From Nostoc sp. LEGE 12450 (GTDB lineage Bacteria; Cyanobacteriota; Cyanobacteriia; Cyanobacteriales; Nostocaceae), in the NCBI RefSeq assembly GCF_015206895.1, contig NZ_JADEXU010000030.1:1-64000 (forward strand): a stretch of DNA of 64,000 bases, given 5' to 3'. The notes below the pieces were generated by a model, which did no database searches, was not told the DNA's origin, and saw only the letters and a list, made by a program, of their open reading frames with translations. The position numbers were made by a program, and so were the translations under genes. How positions within the stretch are numbered: the first letter of the stretch is position 1; every line of letters starts with the position of its first letter. Below, piece after piece: positions 21,301-28,268 of this stretch.

Positions 21301-21382
21301 TGCAACAGTTAAAGAAGCAGCATTGTCAGCTTACCGTAAGTTTGTGCCAATGTTTGGAAACTCAGAATTAGTCTCTTGTTAG
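18323..21382 (+). CDS. Eco57I/PglX-like class I SAM-dependent DNA methyltransferase (N6-adenine type)
   Basis: KAFGAYYTRPQITEYLCDRTI; LDPACGSGAFLVAAMKTL; DVIITNPPWEIF; C-terminal YVYQLPVPR target-recognition-like region. Confidence 0.92.
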   Translation: MALNFQRIRDLLSKFKFSDLFIEELGWSKPSRQKPETLKIDNKTYQYQKIAELSGVAIFEVTAADGNIPEAKVRVAIHQEVTKLIAENHFYGEFLKALFFESFAKPEIERDLSVQELVGKVKYLNGGLFLKHHIEDKYQISIVDEAFEQVLDLFGRYSWNLDDTPEGKDDEINPDVLGYIFEKYINQKAFGAYYTRPQITEYLCDRTIHKLIVDRVNDSLSDKDKSFEDINELLIKLDTNVCGLLMDDILPNLSILDPACGSGAFLVAAMKTLIQVYSAVFGTIKLMDDGILKTKLADIENSHPSLPYFIKKRIVSDNLYGIDIMEEATEIAKLRLFLALVSSANDVEELEPLPNIDFNIMAGNSLIGLIKVDDTAFDAVGNSLQGNLLQSLAADNYKKILEEKNKSVELYKEHAFSPKQLPDTDTPKDTRLIHIRKNIEQLNKKSQEKLNLLLLDEFSKRLGIKYEEVQLTGKSQKRVLKVEDIATLKPFHWGYHFNEVLERGGFDVIITNPPWEIFKPNAREFFLQHNDLVRKSKMDIKAFEKEQKQLLANPEIATTCLGYQSQFPHISAYYRSAEQYKNQISVVNGKKSGTDINLYKLFLEQSFNLLCKSGQCGILLPSGVYTDLGTKQLREMLFSQTNIDAIFGLSNERFIFEGVDHRFKFSLLTFEKDGITDSFTAAFRINPHEAIRVNQLETFLKNKDERVKISVPLIRGLSPDSLSVMEFKNEIDIHMAEKIAKFPLLGEKIEDKWNLRLTREFDMTNDSHLFKQQLIKGRLPLYEGKMIHQFTHLYAEPKYWVNEQEARKALLGRNETDKGQTLDYQSYRLGFRSVASSTNERSLISSIIPKSVFCGNSLLISLRYSENNQINMNNSEMLFSTAIFNSLVIDYCLRQKVTTNLNMFYVYQLPVPRLTKNDRNFNDIVQRAAKLICTTPEFDELAQEVGLGSYQQGVTDEAERAKLRAELDGMVAHLYGLTEDEFSYILTTFPIVNATVKEAALSAYRKFVPMFGNSELVSC

Positions 21383-21548
21383 TCTCTCGTTTTCATGCAG
21401 AGTATGGAAACAAAGAATACTATCAGTATGACTAAGAGGTTGTTTGAAAAGTAATTTGCTGTATCTTTGCACTTATTGATCTTCTCTAACGCCCCTTATA
21501 AAGTTACGGTGTATATACAAGTCTTATAGAGTTGCGCTACAGGCTTTT

Positions 21549-21630
21549 GATCCCCCCTAACCCCCCTTAAAAAAGGGGGGAACCGGAATGGAATCAAAGT
21601 CCCCCTTTTTAAGGGGGATTTAGGGGGATC
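21549..21630. repeat. Palindromic MITE-like element
   Basis: GATCCCCCCTAACCCCCCTTAAAAAAGGGGGG...CCCCCTTTTTAAGGGGGATTTAGGGGGATC. Confidence 0.88.
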
Positions 21631-21988
21631 TAAAACGTTTTGCTACCATGAAAAGGATTTTTCAAACATCCTCTAATATCTGTAACGAGGAATACAAACT
21701 AAATTGTTACATTAGAGTTTGAAGTATATTTATTACCTCAAACTTGGGAAAGACGAAACATATTATTTGTAAATTCCCAAAATTCTTAATACTAAATTTA
21801 TAATTCTGAATTATTTTTGGTGAGAATTAAAAATTGTAGTTTCTTAATAATTTATTTTAAATTTCCTAAAAAGGTTGACTACGATTATGTTTCGTTAAAA
21901 TCGAATTGCTGCTATAAATACAAAAATGTATTTAAATAAGGTGTAATAAATTACTATATAAATCCGGCAGCATTTACCTAGTCGTAAT

Positions 21989-22534
21989 TTGAGAACCGTG
22001 CAAATTCATCCTCACTCCGAATTTAACCATAGCCGCGATCGCCGTGAACAGGGTTTGCAAATTTTGCTCGATCGCCTTGTTAAAACTATGCAGCGCGATG
22101 AGTTAGTCCGGCAAACGACCAATCAACTCAGAGAATCGCTTCAGGTTGATCGGGTGGTGTTGTATTATTTTTACAGTCAGTGGGAAGGACAAGTAACTTT
22201 TGAATCTTTGAGTTCTCAAGAATTCTCAATACTTGGTTCCACTGGCCCAGATGAATGTTTTAACAACGAGTATGCTGCTTTATACTTAGCAGGACGGGTA
22301 AAGGCGATCGCTGATATTGAATTAGAGCCAATCGAATCTTGTCACCGAGATTTTCTCCGCAATTTGCAGGTTCACGCTAACTTGGTTGTACCAATTGTCA
22401 TCCCTAGAGGATTATGGGGATTGCTAGTAGCACATCACTGTCAAGGGCCTCATCATTGGTCGCCATCAGATATAGAAATGATGCAAACAGGGGCGCAAAC
22501 TCTAGCAACAGATCGTAATATTTTGGAAAGTTAA
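21989..22534 (+). CDS. GAF domain-containing protein (cyanobacterial phytochrome-like GAF)
   Basis: LVKTMQRDELVRQTTNQLRESLQVDRVVLYYF...LQVHANLVVPIVIPRGLWGLLVAHHCQGPHHW; TTG start. Confidence 0.88.
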   Translation: MRTVQIHPHSEFNHSRDRREQGLQILLDRLVKTMQRDELVRQTTNQLRESLQVDRVVLYYFYSQWEGQVTFESLSSQEFSILGSTGPDECFNNEYAALYLAGRVKAIADIELEPIESCHRDFLRNLQVHANLVVPIVIPRGLWGLLVAHHCQGPHHWSPSDIEMMQTGAQTLATDRNILES

Positions 22535-22623
22535 AAAGGCGGTTAGAAACCGCGTCTACACAGACAAAACCCACCTTCGTGGGTTCTAAACCCTGAATTT
22601 TTTCTAGTTAAGGAGAAAGAATT

Positions 22624-23013
22624 ATGAAATTTGGTTATACGGTCATCTGGGTAGACGATGTAGTTAAAACGGTTGAGTTTTACGAAAAAGCTTTTGGTCT
22701 GGTTCGTCGCACTCTTCAGGATAAAGGACAATCTATCTGGGCGGAAATCGAAACTGGCAGCACTACATTAGCTTTCTCTTCAAGTAGCGAAGCACAGAAA
22801 TTATTTCCTGGTGGCTTTCATGCCAACGATCCCACACAACCACCGCCATTAATTCAAATATCATTTATTACCCCCGATGTTGGTAGCGCTTACATGAGAG
22901 CGATCGGCGCTGGTGCAAAAACATTAGATGCCCCTAAAAGTCAGCCTGGGGGACAAATGATTGCTCGTGTCCGCGATCCCAATGGTGTGCTGGTGTCGTT
23001 GGTAAGTGGGTAG
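22624..23013 (+). CDS. VOC (glyoxalase/bleomycin resistance) family protein
   Basis: YTVIWVDDVVKTVEFYEKAFGLVRR...MIARVRDPNGVLVSLV. Confidence 0.9.
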   Translation: MKFGYTVIWVDDVVKTVEFYEKAFGLVRRTLQDKGQSIWAEIETGSTTLAFSSSSEAQKLFPGGFHANDPTQPPPLIQISFITPDVGSAYMRAIGAGAKTLDAPKSQPGGQMIARVRDPNGVLVSLVSG

Positions 23014-23109
23014 TACTGCTTCTCTGCGAGAGGCTACGCTTAATTCGTAATTCGTAATTCGTAATTACCATTGCGTAATACCAATTTTTTATGAAGCTGC
23101 ATAGAATTC

Positions 23110-23182
23110 GATCCCCCCTAACCCTTAAAAAGGGGGGAACCAGAATCAAAGTCCCCCTTTTTAAGGGGGATTTAGGGGGATC
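23110..23182. repeat. Second copy of the palindromic MITE-like element
   Basis: GATCCCCCCTAACCCTTAAAAAGGGGGG...CCCCCTTTTTAAGGGGGATTTAGGGGGATC; same family as 21549-21630. Confidence 0.88.
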
Positions 23183-23289
23183 AAGATATGTGCAACTTCA
23201 TATTAAATTGGGGTAAGGGTTTTAGTAATTCGGGCTTCAAACAAGCAAAGCTATAATTACCATAGCCTCTAGCCACGTTCCATATTTCT

Positions 23290-23547
23290 ATGACTCACCT
23301 TTTAACACTGGAACTGAACGATCAGATTTTCGCCGCGATTCAGCGACAGGCTGAGGCAATTGGTGTTCCTCCTGAACGGCTTGCTGCAACGTTGCTAGAG
23401 CAACAGTTTGGGCAAGTTTTTAAATTGTTGCTGTCTGAAGCAGAAAAGGAGACAGCACGAGCCAGATTTGAACGCCATTTTGGGGCACTTAATCTCGAAC
23501 ACACCGTTGATTTGAACAATGAGAGCATTGATGTCAAAAATTTTTGA
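23290..23547 (+). CDS. Small hypothetical protein, antitoxin-like N-terminus
   Basis: 85 aa: MTHLLTLELNDQIFAAIQRQAEAIGVPPERLAATLLEQQFG...; overlaps the next gene. Confidence 0.55.
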   Translation: MTHLLTLELNDQIFAAIQRQAEAIGVPPERLAATLLEQQFGQVFKLLLSEAEKETARARFERHFGALNLEHTVDLNNESIDVKNF

Positions 23548-24358
23548 GTTGACAGGACAGCAAAAAGCTCTGATTGCTGACTATCAAATGAAGTGGTATT
23601 TAATAGCAATCTCAACTCAGCCAGTTGATAAAGCAAAAGCTTTTTCCGCAATTGAGGCAGTTTACAAGAAAATATCAAACGCAGAAATACCTGACATATA
23701 CTATTTTGAAAGTCCGCGTAGTGTGGCTAACCTCAGCTTTATAAACCATATTCATCCGGCGGCAAATTTATCCAATCAACGTAAGCTTAACAACATCATT
23801 AGGAAAGTTAAAAATCAATTAATCAAACATGGATTTCTGCGTGATTCTTTTCACCGACATATTGTTTCTCCACTGATTGAAATTGTTGGACAACAGTTTG
23901 ACATTGAGCTATGGAACATTTTGCAGAAGCAATTAACGTTCTGGTCACCGCTTAATAATCTGATACCTGTAAGCCTACGCGGTACTGAAAAATCATCTTT
24001 AATCTGGAAATCTGGTAAACCCAATCAACAAAGGGAAATAGAGCAATTTTGGTTCTATTTGGCAGCAGGTTTAGCCTCACCAGATACACAGTATAGTATT
24101 TGTGGATTGTTGGACTTCTGCATCTCTGAGCTAGGATGCTTCATAGCAGAAGACTTATGGAACACACTAAGAACATTCGTTTCTGAGTGTGGTTGGACAT
24201 TCTTTTTTCAAGATTTCTGTTTTACCTGTCAACGTCCATATAAAGTGCTGCTTGATGAGCAAAATCGACCTCATGCAGAGAATGAAGCAGCCATAGAATT
24301 TTTAGATGGTTTTAGGATATTTGCCAACAATGGTACGCTGACCTTCGATTCCGACTAG
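23531..24358 (+). CDS. Hypothetical protein; N-terminus resembles the cyanobacterial DUF6745 type
   Basis: LTGQQKALIADYQMKWYLIAISTQPVDKAKAFSAIEAVYKKISNAEIPDIYYFESPRSVANL. Start at MSKIFE (23531) overlaps the upstream ORF. Confidence 0.5.
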   Translation: MSKIFELTGQQKALIADYQMKWYLIAISTQPVDKAKAFSAIEAVYKKISNAEIPDIYYFESPRSVANLSFINHIHPAANLSNQRKLNNIIRKVKNQLIKHGFLRDSFHRHIVSPLIEIVGQQFDIELWNILQKQLTFWSPLNNLIPVSLRGTEKSSLIWKSGKPNQQREIEQFWFYLAAGLASPDTQYSICGLLDFCISELGCFIAEDLWNTLRTFVSECGWTFFFQDFCFTCQRPYKVLLDEQNRPHAENEAAIEFLDGFRIFANNGTLTFDSD

Positions 24359-24502
24359 TTTAACAATCTGTTTCTACCTGATGGAACATGATTTGTCAGT
24401 TAAAGTAAATGGGGTTTGTAGAACATTAGATAAATTAGGAATTTTGTTTTGCTTTACTCATAATTTACTTTGTCAACATCCTAATCTCAAATATCAAATT
24501 TT

Positions 24503-25681
24503 ATGGATTCAAATCCAGCATTGTGTGCAGCGATCGCAAATCACATTACCACCAGTCCTCAACAACGAATTACTTTCGCCCAATTCATGGATTTGGCACT
24601 ATACCACCCTGAATACGGCTACTATTCCAGCGATGCAGTCAAAATAGGCTTTAAAGATAGTGATTTTTTTACCTCTCCTAACCTCTGTTCTGACTTTGGT
24701 GAGTTACTAGCAGAACAATTTTTGCAAATGTGGGAGATTTTAGGAAAACCTGTACCCTTTTCTCTGGTAGAAATGGGAGCAGGTCAAGGATTGCTAGCTT
24801 TGCATATCCTTAAATATCATCAACAGCACTACCCAGATTTTTTTACCGCCCTGGAGTACATCATTGTTGAAAAGTCCCCAACTTTAAGACAAGAACAGCA
24901 GCAACGCTTACAAGATTTCCCTGTGCGTTGGTGCAATTTAGAGGATATACCACCAAGTGCGATCGCTGGTTGCTTTTTCTCTAACGAGTTAGTAGATGCG
25001 TTCCCCGTGCATCAATTCATCCTAGAAACGGGAGAACTCCGAGAAATTTATGTAACCACAGATAGCAATGAGAAAGAAACCTGCTCATCATTTGTAGAAG
25101 TAACAGGAGAGCCTTCAACCCTCCAACTGTCTGAATATTTAGACTTAGTGGAAATGGACTTTACCCAAAGTGCATATCCAGATGGCTACCGTAGTGAAAT
25201 TAATTTAGCTGCTTTAGACTGGTTGAGTATAGTAGCAGACCGCTTGCAGCGCGGCTATGTGTTAACAATTGATTATGGCTACCCAGCCAGCCGTTATTAT
25301 AATCCCAGGCGATCGCAAGGAACCCTACAGTGTTATTATCATCATCGTTTCCATGACAACCCCTATATCAATATTGGGCGACAAGATATCACAGCCCATG
25401 TTGACTTTACAGCTTTGGAACGCTGGGGTGAGAAGTGTAACTTAAAGAATGTTGGTTTTATCCAGCAGGGACTATTTTTGATGGCGTTGGGGTTAGGCGA
25501 TCGGATTGCAGCCCTTTCTTATCAAAAGCAACCCCTCTCGGAGTTACTACAGCGCCGGGATGCACTACACCAGCTTATAGATCCTACAGGACTAGGCGGC
25601 TTTGGAGTCTTAATTCAGAGCAAAGGTCTGGACAATACAGAAATTTCTCAGCCACTAAAAGGCTTGACACTGCCAGAGTGA
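24503..25681 (+). CDS. MidA/NDUFAF7-type SAM-dependent methyltransferase (DUF185)
   Basis: RITFAQFMDLALYHPEYGYYSSDAVKIG...DFFTSPNLCSDFGELLAEQFLQMW...VEMGAGQGLLALHIL. Confidence 0.9.
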   Translation: MDSNPALCAAIANHITTSPQQRITFAQFMDLALYHPEYGYYSSDAVKIGFKDSDFFTSPNLCSDFGELLAEQFLQMWEILGKPVPFSLVEMGAGQGLLALHILKYHQQHYPDFFTALEYIIVEKSPTLRQEQQQRLQDFPVRWCNLEDIPPSAIAGCFFSNELVDAFPVHQFILETGELREIYVTTDSNEKETCSSFVEVTGEPSTLQLSEYLDLVEMDFTQSAYPDGYRSEINLAALDWLSIVADRLQRGYVLTIDYGYPASRYYNPRRSQGTLQCYYHHRFHDNPYINIGRQDITAHVDFTALERWGEKCNLKNVGFIQQGLFLMALGLGDRIAALSYQKQPLSELLQRRDALHQLIDPTGLGGFGVLIQSKGLDNTEISQPLKGLTLPE

Positions 25682-25790
25682 ACGTTAATTTGAAAAGTTA
25701 AAACTCTATTTAAGAATGCAGTATCAGTCTTATTTAGACTAGCATAACAGTGATTACTGTAAAGTTAAACACACTACCAAAGTAATAATT

Positions 25791-25886
25791 ATGTCCACTC
25801 ATGACCTGTTAATGCTAGCAACACTACTTACTCCCGGTATTTTACTTTCAGTGATAATTATGTTGACTTTTGCTGCCGGTGGTTGA
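25791..25886 (+). CDS. 31-aa hydrophobic small ORF (not in supplied track)
   Basis: ATG...TGA encodes MSTHDLLMLATLLTPGILLSVIIMLTFAAGG, a single predicted TM helix. Confidence 0.45.
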   Translation: MSTHDLLMLATLLTPGILLSVIIMLTFAAGG

Positions 25887-26116
25887 TTGCCAGAGTTAGG
25901 GAGTAACAAAACTGGATTTAGGATTCTATCTTAAATTTCAAATAAGTACTTCCCAACTAAATTTGAATCAAACAATGCGATGTTCGCAATGGGCTATGAC
26001 GCTCGATGACTCGCTCTAAGCGTAAAGCCTACGGCATAGCTTCGCTTAGGGCGCAGCCTCTCATAGAGACGCTACGCGAACGCTATCGGTGACGCTGTAT
26101 TAAAGGAACGTAAAAA

Positions 26117-26983
26117 ATGAAGGTGGCATTTCTGGGAACTGGACTGATGGGACTACCAATGGCTCAAAGGTTATTAGCCGCAGATATACAGCTAGTTGCC
26201 TACAATCGTACCCCAGAAAAATTAGCACCACTACAAGCAGCTGGGGCTGAAATTGCTACACATCCCCGCCATGCCATTCGTGCTGCTGAGTGCGTAATTC
26301 TCATGCTGACTAATGCCCCGGCTATTTATAATGTGTTGCTTTCAGACACTTCTTGGCAAACTCTGGAAGGGCGCACGATTATCCAAATGGGAACAATTAC
26401 TCCCACAGAAAGCCAGGAAATTAGAGATGCAATAGTTGGTGGTGGTGGTGAGTATTTAGAAGCACCAGTATTAGGGAGTATCCCGGAAGCACAAGCTGGT
26501 AAGTTGAGTGTGATGGTAGGGGCAGAGCCAGAACAATATCAACGGCACTTGAAGTTACTCCAAAATTTTGGGACAGAACCTTTACTTATCGGGCCAGTAG
26601 GATCTGCGGCGGCGCTTAAATTAGCACTAAATCAACTAATAGCTTCCCTAACAACTAGCTTTGCTCTGAGCCTGGCTTTTGTCCAGCGTCAGGGTGTTGA
26701 TGTGGATATGTTTATGCAAATTTTGCGCGACAGTCCACTCTACGCACCTACCTTTGACAAAAAGCTACAACGTATGTTGGATGGCAATTATGCCGAACCG
26801 AATTTTCCCACAAAACATTTGCTCAAAGATACAGAATTGTTTATCTCGGAAGCGAAATCTCGAAGTTTGGATCTCAGCAGTATTAAAGGTGTGCGGCAAA
26901 TCTTGCAAACAGCCGTGAAAATGTCATTTGCTGATGATGATTACTCATCACTATTTTCTGTAATTAAAGAATGGGGAGAGTGA
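26117..26983 (+). CDS. NAD(P)-dependent oxidoreductase, 3-hydroxyisobutyrate dehydrogenase family
   Basis: KVAFLGTGLMGLPMAQRLLAADIQLVAYNRTPEK; GEYLEAPVLGSIPEAQAGKLSVMVG. Confidence 0.93.
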   Translation: MKVAFLGTGLMGLPMAQRLLAADIQLVAYNRTPEKLAPLQAAGAEIATHPRHAIRAAECVILMLTNAPAIYNVLLSDTSWQTLEGRTIIQMGTITPTESQEIRDAIVGGGGEYLEAPVLGSIPEAQAGKLSVMVGAEPEQYQRHLKLLQNFGTEPLLIGPVGSAAALKLALNQLIASLTTSFALSLAFVQRQGVDVDMFMQILRDSPLYAPTFDKKLQRMLDGNYAEPNFPTKHLLKDTELFISEAKSRSLDLSSIKGVRQILQTAVKMSFADDDYSSLFSVIKEWGE

Positions 26984-26995
26984 TGGAGGATTAAA

Positions 26996-27172
26996 GGAGG
27001 CAGGAGGCAGGAGGCAGAAGGAGTAAATCAGTAGGGGTCGAATCCCCTACTGATTTAGAGCCACTGAACGAGAGTTCAGTGTTCTTGTCTTAAACCCTTG
27101 CTCCCTCTGGTCGGGGCAGGAAACAGAGCGCAGTTTTCCTCCTGCCTCCTGCCCTCTGCCTCCTGCCTTCCT
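26996..27172. repeat. STRR-type heptamer repeats bracketing two hairpins
   Basis: (GGAGGCA)n-like at 26996-27020 and inverted CCTCCTGCCTCCTGCC at 27136-27172; hairpins TAAATCAGTAGGGG/CCCCTACTGATTTA (27024-27057) and CACTGAAC/GTTCAGTG (27062-27081). Confidence 0.75.
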
Positions 27173-27187
27173 CGATAAATTTAAGTA

Positions 27188-28148
27188 ACCTGAGTTCGGG
27201 TTAAAGGTAAGAAGGTAAAACCCAGTCTAGATGTAGGCTAGGCTTCTTAGGTTGATGACAATAAGCAATTAATCCGCACAAAACGTTGACGGAAAAATTA
27301 ACGGGACTACGGTGTCGAGAATGCTCAATTTGAGAAATGTTTTTAAGTTGGTCATTAATAGTCTCAATAATGGAACGTTTACGAGACAAAAGCTTGTCAT
27401 GAAGACGCATCAACTTATTCTTCATATTGCGACGAGGCTTGGCAAAAAATTCAATGCCGAAGTCATCTAAAAGTTGAGTTGCCAGTTTTTGGGACACATA
27501 ACCTCTATCAGCAAAGATTTTACCAAACAGACCACTAAGTAAATCATATACAGGTTGGCGGTCGTCAACATTACCAGGAGTCAAAGTCACATTTAACAGT
27601 TGACCAAACTCCGCCCGACAAGATGCAACTTAAAACCAAAAAACCAATCGACAGAAGTCTTACCACGACTGGCTAAATCTTTAAATACCCGATGCCGTGA
27701 AATCCGACGATTATGACAGACTTTCAGGCTAGTAGAATCAATAAAACCGATACCCGTACCCTTACCAAAACAATGCTTCAAATAGACGCATAACGGTATC
27801 AAGGTGGATGGTAGCCATTCAATAAATCTTTGATAACTTGGCAATCCTGGAAATGCACTATTCCAGTATTGTTTGACTTGGTTTAAATAGAAATACTTGA
27901 AATCCCGGTAGTGATTTTGATGAAAAGCGATGAGAATTGTCATGATTTCACTTAAACTCAGGCTTTTCTCTCTACGACGTTTGATTCCTCCTTGAGTTAA
28001 TAACTTCTTCTGCCATTGCACTTCAAACTCTTGGCAGAAATCATCTACATGACAGAACAAAGCTTCTAAACTATACATAGGACAGGTTGCTGGATTTAAC
28101 GCTATTTTCAGCTTACTACCTGTCCCTTTCCTTATCCCGAACTCAGGT
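27188..28148 (-). mobile_element. IS982-family-like insertion sequence with 13-bp terminal inverted repeats
   Basis: ACCTGAGTTCGGG (27188-27200) / CCCGAACTCAGGT (28136-28148), flanked by TAAGTA on both sides (27182-27187, 28149-28154); about 961 bp. Confidence 0.85.
27201..28078 (-). pseudogene. IS982-like transposase, frameshifted/internally deleted
   Basis: MYSLEALFCHVDDFCQEF...[12 protein letters not shown] breaks frame near 27592-27620 and continues as [34 protein letters not shown]. Confidence 0.85.
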
Positions 28149-28187
28149 TAAGTAGGGTAGCACAACTAGCTGTGCTACCCTACTTAA
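28148..28187. repeat. 17-bp perfect hairpin at the IS insertion edge
   Basis: TTAAGTAGGGTAGCACA-actagc-TGTGCTACCCTACTTAA. Confidence 0.85.
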
Positions 28188-28268
28188 AAAGTTTTTTTAC
28201 ACCCCGGCATCCCTGATATGCGTGTTGAAAATGCTGAATTAAAAGGTTTTAATCTTTAAATAATGATA

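Noticed and set aside
13350-21382. Assignment as canonical BREX or DISARM
   Set aside because: No visible pglZ, brxC/brxL, drmA or drmB; only the helicase/PLD and methylase logic is shared.
24381-24647. 88-aa plus-strand ORF overlapping the MidA-like gene start
   Set aside because: Out-of-frame overlap; the real gene starts at 24503.
27024-27057. tRNA-like T-arm (AGGGGTCGAATCCCCT)
   Set aside because: Part of a simple 14-bp palindrome; no cloverleaf, anticodon arm or CCA context.
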